Assembly (NCBI GenBank): GCA_046582185.1
Contig: JAYGEX010000028.1
Location: forward strand, 90,422 to 154,421
Direction: 5' to 3'
DNA length: 64,000 nucleotides
Origin: GCA-002726655 sp046582185
Lineage (GTDB): Bacteria > Pseudomonadota > Gammaproteobacteria > Pseudomonadales > Azotimanducaceae
Below the pieces are notes generated by a model. It ran no database searches. It worked only from the letters and a program-made list of their open reading frames with translations, and was not told where the DNA came from. The translations under genes and the position numbers were made by a program. This document shows, piece by piece, positions 53,645-62,366 of this stretch (its first letter is position 1; the number at the start of each line of letters is the position of its first letter).

Positions 53645-54496
53645 CTATGCATCTGCATCGAATACGTTTCGCAAATGTTCATAGTTATCGCCAAACCTGG
53701 ATTTCATTTCGCGCTCAAGGAAGCGCGTGACTTTGGTGATATAGACGTCGTGTTTAACGTAGTCTTCCGCCACAATTACGAAGGACTCATTTCTGGACCA
53801 AGAGCCATCTACGGTTCCATCTGGCCGAAAATTGGCAATCACAACCTGTTCGCTGTCAGAGACAAGCGTTAGGCCGCGCCCGCCCTTCTCTTCGTAAAGA
53901 GTACGCTCAACCGGGTGATGGTAGGTGGCGCCAACAAATTGCTCTGGCAAGCCAAAGTGCACCATCGCCACCTGCACACCGCGATTCTCCGCAGTCTTCA
54001 AGTATTCAATGCACCAATCGAGTTCCTGTGGCCACAGAGAGAGGAGTAGCTCATGCTTTGCAGTTGATATCGTTTCGATGACCTTATCGCGCAACTGCTC
54101 CGAATCGCCAAGCGGCCAGATAAGATCATCCACGTGCCGGGTTGCAACTTTATTAAGCAGAGGCAGAAGCTCGTCGACCTGTGAAAGCGTGTTCTCGCGA
54201 ATCCGCCCGAGAAAATCTTCGGCTGTCAGGGCAACATATTCCTGGGTTTTTTTGTTTATCGGGTGAATGTGCCGGAATATACCCTTGGTCACCAGGCGGT
54301 CAACCGTTTCATATATCTTGGAAGTTGGAATGCCCGTCTTCTTGGCAATTTCGTAGGCGCTGGCGGGCTGGCATCGCAGTAATCCCGTGTAAGCCTTGGC
54401 CTCATTGGCGGTAAAACCAAGGTGCTGGATGAGTTGAACTGTTCTTTCCATCTTTTGGTAGCTTGAATTGAGAAATTCCGCAGTAGTAACTACCAT
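53645..54496 (-). CDS. TrmB-family transcriptional regulator
   Basis: The protein has an N-terminal winged helix (LGFTANEAKAYTGLLRCQPASAYEIAKKTGIPTSKIYETVDRLV, about residues 25-70) and a C-terminal TrmB-type effector domain (HELLLSLWPQELDWCIEYLK onward). It is 283 aa from the ATG at 54496. An ATG at 54451 (MERTVQLIQHLGF) is the more typical family start and would leave the 18-bp palindrome untranslated. TrmB proteins are common in archaea and scattered in bacteria, and many bind sugars. The ligand here is unknown. Its position suggests control of the downstream aminotransferase and TRAP genes. Confidence 0.82.
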   Translation of the reverse strand: MVVTTAEFLNSSYQKMERTVQLIQHLGFTANEAKAYTGLLRCQPASAYEIAKKTGIPTSKIYETVDRLVTKGIFRHIHPINKKTQEYVALTAEDFLGRIRENTLSQVDELLPLLNKVATRHVDDLIWPLGDSEQLRDKVIETISTAKHELLLSLWPQELDWCIEYLKTAENRGVQVAMVHFGLPEQFVGATYHHPVERTLYEEKGGRGLTLVSDSEQVVIANFRPDGTVDGSWSRNESFVIVAEDYVKHDVYITKVTRFLEREMKSRFGDNYEHLRNVFDADA

Positions 54497-54504
54497 GGTA
54501 GTTA
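54487..54504. promoter_or_regulatory. 18-bp perfect palindrome, possible operator
   Basis: TAACTACCATGGTAGTTA at 54487-54504 is a perfect palindrome centred on the upstream ATG of the TrmB-type regulator. It may be an autoregulatory site if translation really starts at 54451. Confidence 0.5.
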
Positions 54505-54544
54505 ATACAAGTTGTTTCTCAAGTTGCTTAAAAGATGTATCAGA

Positions 54545-55465
54545 CTAGATGAGCCAATAATGTCCAAGCAGGCCTGAAAAGATACTTAAGCCGACCCAGT
54601 GATTATTTAAAAAGGCCTTGAAACAGAGGTCGCGAGATCGATCCTTAATCAAATATTGCTGATAGATGAGCAGCGCCACTGCTCCCGAAAAGCCAAGATA
54701 AAAGGGCCAGCTGAGTTGTTCATTTCTGCCAATAAGAAGCAGGGTGAGCAAAAACATTACCTGCAAACAGGCAATGGCAATTTTATCCATGTCGGCAAAT
54801 AGAATAGCCGAAGATTTGAGCCCAAGGCGAAGATCATCTTCCCTGTCGACCATTGCATATTGAGTATCGTAGGCGACAGTCCATACAAGGTTGGCAACCA
54901 TGATTAGCCAGGCAATTTTTGGTACTTCGCCAAGGGTTGCTGAAAATGCCATCGGTATCCCACAGGAAAACGCGATACCTAAAATGACTTGTGGCAGATA
55001 GGTGTACCGTTTCATAAAGGGATAAATGGTGGCGATCAAGGCACCAAGAAAAGCGATCATCACCGTCAGGATGTTAGTGCTAAGGACCAGTAAAAGTGCA
55101 AAAAAGGCGAGCACTGCCAGAAATATGAAGGCATCAAGAACATTCAAATTACCCATCACTAGGGGTCTCCCCTTGGTCCGCTCAACCTGACCATCAAAGT
55201 TTCTGTCAGCAATATCGTTAATGACGCAGCCAGCAGAACGGGTCAGAATTGTGCCGAGGATAAACACGGTCAATAAATGCCATCCGGCAAATCCCTCTGC
55301 AGCAATCCACAGAGCCCACAAGGTAGGCCACAGCAGTAGATAGATGCCAATAGGTTTGTTTAGCCTCGCAATTACAAACAGATAGGGTAGCTTTGGAAAT
55401 CGGCTGGTGACGGAGGCGGAGAACTGCTTGAAGGCACGAACGGCATTAGGGATGAGGAGGGACAT
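54545..55465 (-). CDS. ubiA: 4-hydroxybenzoate octaprenyltransferase
   Basis: UbiA attaches the polyprenyl tail to 4-hydroxybenzoate in ubiquinone synthesis, in the inner membrane. The protein is 306 aa with eight or nine helices. The first Asp-rich motif is NDIADRNFDGQVERTKGRPL near 83-102. The second is YDTQYAMVDREDDLRLG near 199-215. The first 25 residues are a short soluble extension. It is divergent from the rubredoxin gene. ubiC is not adjacent. Confidence 0.96.
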   Translation of the reverse strand: MSLLIPNAVRAFKQFSASVTSRFPKLPYLFVIARLNKPIGIYLLLWPTLWALWIAAEGFAGWHLLTVFILGTILTRSAGCVINDIADRNFDGQVERTKGRPLVMGNLNVLDAFIFLAVLAFFALLLVLSTNILTVMIAFLGALIATIYPFMKRYTYLPQVILGIAFSCGIPMAFSATLGEVPKIAWLIMVANLVWTVAYDTQYAMVDREDDLRLGLKSSAILFADMDKIAIACLQVMFLLTLLLIGRNEQLSWPFYLGFSGAVALLIYQQYLIKDRSRDLCFKAFLNNHWVGLSIFSGLLGHYWLI

Positions 55466-55560
55466 TTATATCGTGGTGAAAGTAAATCAGTTAGTATACG
55501 TCGCTTGTTCGTGTCTTCAAATAGAAAGAGCGCAGAGATCCAAATTTAGGAAACAGTTGA

Positions 55561-55728
55561 ATGAAGAAGTGGCAATGTATCGTCTGTGGTTACATCTATG
55601 ATGAAGCCATAGGGGATGAGGAAGAAGGGTTTGCGCCAGGCACCCCTTGGGACGATATTCCGGAAGATTGGATATGCCCGGAATGCGGCGTGAGCAAGGA
55701 AGACTTTGAGATGGTTGAGATCGACTAG
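55561..55728 (+). CDS. rubA: Rubredoxin
   Basis: This is a small iron-sulfur electron carrier of 55 aa. The four iron ligands are C6 and C9 (CIVCG) and C39 and C42 (CPECG). The intervening segment contains the typical GFAPGTPWDDIPEDW. AGGAAA precedes the ATG. It lies in a region divergent from ubiA and 93 bases before the symporter gene. Rubredoxin serves alkane hydroxylase or oxidative-stress enzymes elsewhere. No partner reductase is in the window. Confidence 0.96.
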   Translation: MKKWQCIVCGYIYDEAIGDEEEGFAPGTPWDDIPEDWICPECGVSKEDFEMVEID

Positions 55729-55821
55729 GTTTCTGCGTACTAAGTTTTTGTATATATCGACGGCAGTATCCACGTATTTTTAAAATAACAAGAACTAGCT
55801 AGTAACAAGAGCAACTGGAAT

Positions 55822-57075
55822 ATGGATCGAAATAATCTAACCAGGAATATACTGATAGGTCTGGGGCTCGGCTTTCTAATTGGTTCCACGATTCATTTCG
55901 CCGCACTATCAGACGATAGTATTCCAATGGTGTACATGATCAATGGCGTAATTGATGTCGGCGGAAAGATCTTTATTGCCAGCCTTAAGCTACTAGTGGT
56001 ACCCCTGGTTTTTGTTTCCCTGGTGTGTGGCGCGAGCAACCTGTCTGACGGATCAAGCATGGGGCGTATTGGTATCAAAACGCTGGCCCTTTACCTGATG
56101 ACGACAGCAATAGCGATTGCACTGGCCTTGATCGTTGCGACAACGATTGACCCTGGTCTTGGTATAAATCTGGGCACCACGACTGAATTTGTTGCCAAGG
56201 AGAGCCCCTCCCTTAAGCAGGTGTTTATCGACATATTCCCCACCAATCCCATTATGGCGATGGCAGAAGGGAATATGTTGCAGGTCATTGTATTCGCTAT
56301 TCTTATTGGCGTTGCCATTAACAAATGTGGAGAACCCGGGCAGCGGATTCGTGCAAATCTAAAGGACTGGGATGCGGTCATCATGCGTCTTGTTCTGATG
56401 TTGATGTCGGTCGCTCCTATAGGTGTCTTCTGTCTGATGGTTACATTGTTTGCCAATATGGGGTTTTCTGCCATCGCAGATCTGGCGAAGTACTTCTTGA
56501 CGGTTGTGCTGGTACTGGCACTGCATTTCATCATTACCTATACGGTACTGATCAAGTTTCTGGCACGGCTTAATCCGCTCACTTTCTACAAGAAATTCTC
56601 CCCCGTGATGGCTTATGCGTTTAGTACATCTTCCAGTAACGCGACGCTACCCATTACTCTTGAAACAGTAGAAAAACAGCTTGGAGTCAAGAACGAAGTG
56701 GCATCATTCACGGTGCCTCTTGGTGCAACTATTAATATGGATGGTACGGCTATCATGCAAGGGGTCGCCACCGTCTTTATTTCCCAGGCCTATAATATTG
56801 ATATATCGATGACTGGATATTTGATGGTTATCTTAACCGCGACGCTAGCATCTATTGGCACGGCCGGTGTTCCTGGTGTCGGTTTAATTACTCTTGCCAT
56901 GGTCCTGACCCAGGTGGGATTACCGGTTGAAGGAATCGCGCTGATTATCGGGGTTGATCGATTGTTGGACATGATGCGAACGGCCGTCAATGTAACCGGT
57001 GATGCGACTGTCTCAGCCATCGTTGCAAGAAGTGAGAACCAATTCGATCCGGAAATATTTGAGAGCAAAGCGTAG
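55822..57075 (+). CDS. Dicarboxylate/amino acid:cation symporter (DAACS family)
   Basis: This is an inner-membrane secondary transporter of the GltP/GltT/DctA group. The protein is 417 aa with eight membrane helices and two re-entrant loops. Family motifs are present: the Ser-rich STSSSNATLPIT near 272, NMDGTAIMQG near 313, and DRLLDMMRTAVNVTGD near 376-391. The Arg in the last motif usually favours acidic amino acids or dicarboxylates. Substrate and ion cannot be decided. It converges on recG with 25 bases between them. Confidence 0.92.
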   Translation: MDRNNLTRNILIGLGLGFLIGSTIHFAALSDDSIPMVYMINGVIDVGGKIFIASLKLLVVPLVFVSLVCGASNLSDGSSMGRIGIKTLALYLMTTAIAIALALIVATTIDPGLGINLGTTTEFVAKESPSLKQVFIDIFPTNPIMAMAEGNMLQVIVFAILIGVAINKCGEPGQRIRANLKDWDAVIMRLVLMLMSVAPIGVFCLMVTLFANMGFSAIADLAKYFLTVVLVLALHFIITYTVLIKFLARLNPLTFYKKFSPVMAYAFSTSSSNATLPITLETVEKQLGVKNEVASFTVPLGATINMDGTAIMQGVATVFISQAYNIDISMTGYLMVILTATLASIGTAGVPGVGLITLAMVLTQVGLPVEGIALIIGVDRLLDMMRTAVNVTGDATVSAIVARSENQFDPEIFESKA

Positions 57076-57100
57076 CAACTGGATCAACAATTTATTCCGG

Positions 57101-59158
57101 CTATGCCTGACTATAAGTTTCAGGGGATCTTATCCAGCGCTTGATGATCGCCCTGGCGGTTGCCGGTTCATTCATCACCAGTTGTCTGCTGAGCTTTGCG
57201 ACCTCAGCGATCATGTGGTGATCTCGAACCAGATCGGCAATTCTAAAGTCGACGCTACCAGACTGCTTTGTACCGAATAGTTCGCCCGGGCCGCGGATTT
57301 TCAAGTCTTCTTCGGCTATCTGAAAGCCATCACTGATCTCTCGCATTACATTGAGCCGCTGCCTGCTGGTTTCTCCGAGAGGTGCCTTATACATTAACAG
57401 GCAATGACTTTTAGTTGAGCCTCGTCCGATTCGACCCCTTAACTGATGCAGCTGCGCGAGCCCGAGCCTCTCACTATTCTCAATGACCATCAAACTGGCG
57501 TTGGGCACGTCGACGCCCACTTCGATGACCGTTGTCGCAACTAACAAGTCCAGCTTGTTTTCTTTGAACAATTTCATTGTTGCTGCTTTTTCATTGGAAG
57601 ACATTCGCCCATGTATAAGGCCGATCCTTAGCTCGGTAAGTTGGTCTGCCAGTTCAGCAGCTGTGACTTCAGCGGCCTGACATTCGATAACATCAGATTC
57701 TTCGATCAGTGTGCAAACCCAATAGGCCTGGGTACCGGTTGCACAAGCGGCCTTGACTCTTAAGATCACCTCTTCCCGCCGAGTATCTGGCAGGACGACC
57801 GTCGTCACAGGTATTCGACCCGGCGGAAGTTCATCGATGGTCGAGCAATCCATGTCGGCATACATGCTCATTGTCAGGGTCCTGGGTATCGGCGTCGCTG
57901 TCATCACTAGCTGGTGGGGTACCAGCATGTCAGTGTTTCCCTTCTCTCGCAGTGCAAGGCGTTGATGGACACCGAAGCGGTGTTGTTCGTCAATGATGAC
58001 AAGCCCGAGTTTGTTAAATTTAACGTCTTCCTGAAACAGCGCATGGGTACCCACAATGATGCTGGCATCTCCATTTGAAATGTTGGCCAGTACTTCGATG
58101 CGCTTCTTGCCTTTTATCTTGCCCGTCAACCAGGCAATGGATATTCCCAGGGGCTCCAACCAGTTAGTCAGGTTGATGAAATGTTGCTCTGCCAGAATTT
58201 CGGTGGGTGCCATTAATGCGCATTGATAGCCGTTCTCCTGGGCCTGTACAGCGGAGAGAGTTGCAATGATGGTCTTACCTGAGCCGACGTCTCCCTGTAT
58301 CAAACGCAGGCTTGGCGATGAGTTGCCAAGATCTTCTGCAATTTCCCTGGCGACGCGTACCTGAGCACCAGTGAGGGTAAAGCCGAGGGAGGTAAGCAGG
58401 CGATCGTATTGCTTGCCAGGTGGTGTAAATTGGGGTGCGCTCAGCAGGTTCGCTTCTGCCCTAGCCAGGCGCAGACTATTCTGGTGGGCCAGTAACTCTT
58501 CAAAGGCTAGTTCCTGTTGCGCCGGATGTGTACCGCTTAGTAATGCCTCCAGATTCACATTTGGTGGTGGCTGATGGACCAGCTCAAGGGCATCATTAAT
58601 ACTTCCTTGCGGGTGAACTGATTTCAAGAGATCTGCCAACAGTTCTCCCTTGTTCATAAGAGCGAAGACCTGAGCGACGATTTTACGGTAGCGCAGCTGA
58701 CTAATACCTTCAGTTGCAGGATAAACCGGCGTTAGTCTATCTGGCAGATCGCTTGAAATAGCAGTGTTGTATTCCGGGTGATAGATTTCGAGGCCAGCAC
58801 TGCCACGCCTGATCTGTCCAAAACAACGGACTCTCGGATGCTGGCTTAAGCTGTTTTGTTGCGCCCTGGTAAAATGAAAGAACCTGAGGCTGATCCGTCC
58901 AGTTCGATCTTCCAGGGTCGCCAGTAAGCTGCGTCGCCGGCCAAAGGCAACATCGGCGGATATGATGTCGCCTTCAAGGACGACGACATCCCCAGGTTTT
59001 ACGGCGGCAATTTCCGTAATGCGAGTCCGGTCTTCGTAGCGGAACGGTAAATGGAATAACACATCCTGCAGGCTTGTTACGCCAATCTTTGAAAGCTTTT
59101 CAGCCAGCGCCGGGCCGACGCCTTTCAATGAGTCTACGGGAGAATGATCTAGATCCAT
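57101..59158 (-). CDS. recG: ATP-dependent DNA helicase RecG
   Basis: RecG remodels stalled forks and Holliday junctions. The protein is 685 aa. It has an N-terminal wedge/OB domain (about 1-230), Walker A GDVGSGKTI near 294, the DEQH box (IIDEQHRFGVHQR), MTATPIPRT, and the C-terminal TRG motif region (RLNVMREISDGFQIAEEDLKIRGPGELFGTKQSG). It is the last gene of the gmk-rpoZ-spoT-ridA-recG block. Confidence 0.97.
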   Translation of the reverse strand: MDLDHSPVDSLKGVGPALAEKLSKIGVTSLQDVLFHLPFRYEDRTRITEIAAVKPGDVVVLEGDIISADVAFGRRRSLLATLEDRTGRISLRFFHFTRAQQNSLSQHPRVRCFGQIRRGSAGLEIYHPEYNTAISSDLPDRLTPVYPATEGISQLRYRKIVAQVFALMNKGELLADLLKSVHPQGSINDALELVHQPPPNVNLEALLSGTHPAQQELAFEELLAHQNSLRLARAEANLLSAPQFTPPGKQYDRLLTSLGFTLTGAQVRVAREIAEDLGNSSPSLRLIQGDVGSGKTIIATLSAVQAQENGYQCALMAPTEILAEQHFINLTNWLEPLGISIAWLTGKIKGKKRIEVLANISNGDASIIVGTHALFQEDVKFNKLGLVIIDEQHRFGVHQRLALREKGNTDMLVPHQLVMTATPIPRTLTMSMYADMDCSTIDELPPGRIPVTTVVLPDTRREEVILRVKAACATGTQAYWVCTLIEESDVIECQAAEVTAAELADQLTELRIGLIHGRMSSNEKAATMKLFKENKLDLLVATTVIEVGVDVPNASLMVIENSERLGLAQLHQLRGRIGRGSTKSHCLLMYKAPLGETSRQRLNVMREISDGFQIAEEDLKIRGPGELFGTKQSGSVDFRIADLVRDHHMIAEVAKLSRQLVMNEPATARAIIKRWIRSPETYSQA

Positions 59159-59181
59159 GGCGAGTCCGGCGATGCCGGGGC

Positions 59182-59559
59182 CTACAGCGCCATGATGGCA
59201 TCGACCTCAACCAGCGCACCTTTGGGAAGAGCAGAAACTTCTATTGCCGCACGCGCGGGATATGGCGCTTCGAGAACCTTGTTCATAACATCATTTACGG
59301 CGGCAAAATTACCCAGGTCTGTCAGATAAACCGTGAATTTGACCACGTCGTTGATGCTGCCGCCTGCGGCTTTACAGAGATTGCCTAGATTGGTGAATAC
59401 CTGTTGTATCTGCTCATTGATATCATCGCTGATCAAAGCCATTGTTTCAGGTACCAGCGGAATCTGACCGCTGATAAAAACAGTATCGCCGTGCCTGATG
59501 GCTTGTGAATAGGTACCGATTGCAGATGGTGCGCTCGTCGTTGAGATTGCATCTTTCAT
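59182..59559 (-). CDS. ridA: RidA-family reactive intermediate/imine deaminase
   Basis: RidA hydrolyses reactive enamine/imine intermediates made by PLP enzymes. The ATG at 59559 with GGAG seven bases upstream gives 125 aa. A longer reading from 59589 is less likely. The active-site residues expected from Salmonella RidA are Y17, R103 and E118. The signature PARAAIEVSALPKGALVEVDAIM closes the protein. It sits between spoT and recG, as in Pseudomonas. Confidence 0.95.
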   Translation of the reverse strand: MKDAISTTSAPSAIGTYSQAIRHGDTVFISGQIPLVPETMALISDDINEQIQQVFTNLGNLCKAAGGSINDVVKFTVYLTDLGNFAAVNDVMNKVLEAPYPARAAIEVSALPKGALVEVDAIMAL

Positions 59560-59610
59560 TGATTGTCTCCAGGTAATTGGGGCCCTCAATCAGAGAGGCA
59601 TATATTGTTT

Positions 59611-61725
59611 TTAGCTGCGGGTTCTAATAATTCTATTAACGCCCTTAATGGTTCGCAGACGTCTAATAACTGCTGCCAGATGCACTCTATCGCGAACCGC
59701 AAGTACGATATTGATGGTACCGAGTCTGGCATCTTTTTCAATCATGTTAATGCGCTCCACATTTGCATCTGCGATGGTAATCGTTGATGCAAGGTCGGCG
59801 ACGATGCCCTTTTGATGCTCCAGCTCAACTCGAAGTTCAACCGAAAATTCCTGGCCAACATTGTGATCCCAGCGAACAGACATTATTTCATCGTGCTTGG
59901 TGAGAAGATCCTGCATATTCTTGCAGGTCTCCGTGTGGATCACGATGCCGCGACCAGCACTGATGTGGCCAATGATAGGGTCGCCAGGTATGGGTTTGCA
60001 ACATTTCGCATAGGTGACAACTATTCCTTCCGTGCCCATTATTGCCAGTGGGCCCTGATTATTACCCTCTTCAATTTCCTCCGGCAGCATCATCAATCGA
60101 CGTGCGATCACATATGCCATTTGATTGCCGAGGCCAATCTCGGCCAGCAAAGAATCGAGATTGTCGAGCTGGCGCTCCTCAAGAAGTGGCTCCAATTTTT
60201 CAGGATCAATATCGTCTATCGTCTTCTTGTTCACCTGAAGTGTTCGCTCCAGCAATCGCCTGCCCAATGAAATTGATTCACTAAGTTTTTGGTTCTTGAG
60301 GGCATGCCGAATACCAGCGCGCGCCTTTCCTGATATGACAAAACCCAGCCAGTCGGGATTTGGCAGCGCGCCCTTGGCAGTGATGATTTCCACTGTCTGC
60401 CCACTCTCAAGGGTTGCACTTAGCGGTGCCAGGCGGCGATCGATTCGGCAAGCGACGCAGGTATTGCCGATGTCCGTATGAACGCCAAAGGCGAAGTCGA
60501 CAGGCGTTGAGCCGTTTGGTAGTTCAAAGATTTCGCCGGTGGGGCTGAACACATAAACTTCATCGGGAAAGAGATCAATCTTTACATTCTCGATAAATTC
60601 CAGTGAGTTACCGGTACTTTGCTGCAATTCCAGCAAGCCCTTCATCCATTCCCTGGCTCTTCTATGACTGCCGGACGGGGTATCGTCGTTGGTCTTGTAA
60701 AGCCAGTGACCCGCGATACCGTTGTTCGCCACCATTTCCATTTCGTTAGTGCGAATCTGGATTTCAATGGGAAGTCCGTGCATGCCGAACAATGTAGTGT
60801 GTAGCGACTGATACCCGTTTGCCTTGGGAATGGCAATGTAGTCCTTAAATCTTCTGAATACGGGCTTATAGAGATTGTGAACCGCACCCAGGGTTCGATA
60901 ACACGTATCTACATTTTCAAGGATTATCCTGAAAGCGTAGACATCCATGATTTCGTAAAAGGATTTGCGCTTTGAGCGCATTTTGTCGTAAATGCTGTAC
61001 AGGTGTTTCTCGCGGCCAATGACGGTCGCTTCTATGCCTTCCCGTTCCAGGCATGCTTCGATAGATTCGCGAACCTTACTGACAACTTCTTTACGGTTGC
61101 CTCTGGCCTTCTTAACGGCCTTCTCGATCATGGATGAGCGGAGAGGGTATAAAGCCTTAAACCCCAGTTCTTCGAATTCAATTCGAATGGTATTCATGCC
61201 AAGTCGATTGGCGATAGGCGCATAAATCTCGAGGGTCTCTCGTGCGATTCGCCGCCGCCTCTCTGGGTCGAGAAAGCCAAGAGTTCGCATATTATGCAAT
61301 CGATCTGCGAGTTTAACTAGGATGACTCGTATGTCCTTCGCCATGGCCAGAGTCATCTTCTGAAAATTTTCGGCCTGTGCCTCTGCACGAGACTCGAACA
61401 TGCTCTTCAGTTTGCTGACGCCGTCTACGAGTTCGGCGACCTGCTCATCAAATACTTTGCCAAGTGTGTGTTTGGGAATGCTTGTATCTTCAATAACATC
61501 ATGGAGCAGCGCTGCCATAAGGCATTGATGATCCATATGCATATCGGCGAGAATTTCGGCTACCGCGAGGGGGTGGGAAATGTATGGTTCGCCGGACTTT
61601 CTTGATTGTCCCTGGTGAGCCTCTTCTGCGAAGTAGTAGGCCTTTATCACCTGCTTGATTTGCGACTGATCCAGATAGGAAGCCAGATCGCCAGCGAAAG
61701 AATCAATTGTTAAATTGTTATCCAT
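59611..61725 (-). CDS. spoT: Bifunctional (p)ppGpp synthetase/hydrolase SpoT
   Basis: SpoT makes and degrades the stringent-response alarmone. The protein is 704 aa, close to E. coli SpoT (702). The N-terminal HD hydrolase domain has H51, H75-D76 and E79-D80 (HDVIED), so hydrolase activity should be intact. The synthetase domain (about 230-350) contains YQSLHTTLFG, followed by TGS (VYVFSPTGEIFELP), a conserved-cysteine region (YAKCCKPIPGD) and a C-terminal ACT domain. Confidence 0.97.
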   Translation of the reverse strand: MDNNLTIDSFAGDLASYLDQSQIKQVIKAYYFAEEAHQGQSRKSGEPYISHPLAVAEILADMHMDHQCLMAALLHDVIEDTSIPKHTLGKVFDEQVAELVDGVSKLKSMFESRAEAQAENFQKMTLAMAKDIRVILVKLADRLHNMRTLGFLDPERRRRIARETLEIYAPIANRLGMNTIRIEFEELGFKALYPLRSSMIEKAVKKARGNRKEVVSKVRESIEACLEREGIEATVIGREKHLYSIYDKMRSKRKSFYEIMDVYAFRIILENVDTCYRTLGAVHNLYKPVFRRFKDYIAIPKANGYQSLHTTLFGMHGLPIEIQIRTNEMEMVANNGIAGHWLYKTNDDTPSGSHRRAREWMKGLLELQQSTGNSLEFIENVKIDLFPDEVYVFSPTGEIFELPNGSTPVDFAFGVHTDIGNTCVACRIDRRLAPLSATLESGQTVEIITAKGALPNPDWLGFVISGKARAGIRHALKNQKLSESISLGRRLLERTLQVNKKTIDDIDPEKLEPLLEERQLDNLDSLLAEIGLGNQMAYVIARRLMMLPEEIEEGNNQGPLAIMGTEGIVVTYAKCCKPIPGDPIIGHISAGRGIVIHTETCKNMQDLLTKHDEIMSVRWDHNVGQEFSVELRVELEHQKGIVADLASTITIADANVERINMIEKDARLGTINIVLAVRDRVHLAAVIRRLRTIKGVNRIIRTRS

Positions 61726-61787
61726 AGCCTAACAATTGACGCTTAAGGCTGTTCTTACTAAACCTGCTTGTACAATCTTTGTGCTGC

Positions 61788-61832
61788 CAAAACCAATGTT
61801 CTCAAAACCAATGCTATCAAAATCAAGAGTGA
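61788..61832. repeat. Three imperfect 15-bp repeats between spoT and rpoZ
   Basis: CAAAACCAATGTTCT, CAAAACCAATGCTAT and CAAAATCAAGAGTGA follow one another at 61788-61832. No credible gene covers them. The only open frame is short and merely translates the repeat. Confidence 0.6.
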
Positions 61833-61852
61833 CGATTGGCGGTTTGGTTTCT

Positions 61853-62128
61853 CTAAAACTCTTTTGCTGCTTGTTCAAGTCCATCCTGTACTGCGCTAAG
61901 TGCCAGTGCATCGGTTTCTTCCCGAGTAGGCTCTTTTAGAATCGAAGCATCTATTAAGCCTGCGGCAATTTCCCTGAGAGCAATAACGGTAGGCTTGTCA
62001 TTTTCGATTGGTACGAGTGGCTCCTTGCCTAGCGTGGCAATCTGGCGAGCACGTTTGCTGGAAACCATGACCAATTCAAATCTGTTATCGACATTCTCAA
62101 GACAATCTTCAACGGTAACTCTGGCCAT
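61853..62128 (-). CDS. rpoZ: RNA polymerase omega subunit
   Basis: Omega stabilises beta' and forms part of a ppGpp site in E. coli RNA polymerase. The protein is 91 aa beginning MARVTVEDCLENVDNRFELVMVSSKRARQ, the standard start. It is co-oriented with spoT, linking the polymerase subunit to the alarmone enzyme as in most gammaproteobacteria. Confidence 0.97.
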   Translation of the reverse strand: MARVTVEDCLENVDNRFELVMVSSKRARQIATLGKEPLVPIENDKPTVIALREIAAGLIDASILKEPTREETDALALSAVQDGLEQAAKEF

Positions 62129-62213
62129 GTAATTTGTTCTCCGGAACTATTTAGTACTTCTATTAGTACGTCTAATTGGTGCATCTAACTTTAGTTAAGA
62201 CCATGCGCAAAGC

Positions 62214-62257
62214 ATAGTGCTACAGCGAGATCTCTATAGTGCTACAGCGAGATCTCT
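62214..62257. repeat. Perfect 22-bp tandem duplication
   Basis: A 22-base unit beginning ATAGTGCTACAGCGAGAT is present twice, at 62214-62235 and 62236-62257, without a mismatch. It lies between gmk and rpoZ, inside the probable rpoZ leader. Confidence 0.95.
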
Positions 62258-62295
62258 AGGGCCTAAAAGTTAACACCAGCTTAAAAAGGCCGTGT

Positions 62296-62324
62296 AGTTT
62301 AGCGGTAAAACCAGAAGCTGACAA
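62296..62324 (-). promoter_or_regulatory. Putative rpoZ-spoT promoter with overlapping inverted repeat
   Basis: On the minus strand, TTGTCA (62324-62319), a 17-base spacer and TAAACT (62301-62296) form a plausible promoter. A perfect 9-bp inverted repeat (TGACAATAT at 62319-62327, ATATTGTCA at 62338-62346) overlaps the -35, so a repressor or activator could act here. Confidence 0.4.
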
Positions 62325-62366
62325 TATAATGGCACGAATATTGTCAACATATGGCAAATAGATGGC

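Noticed and set aside
61729..61911. A 60-codon open frame between spoT and rpoZ
   Set aside because: It overlaps the rpoZ end, has no ribosome site and mostly translates the 15-bp repeats.
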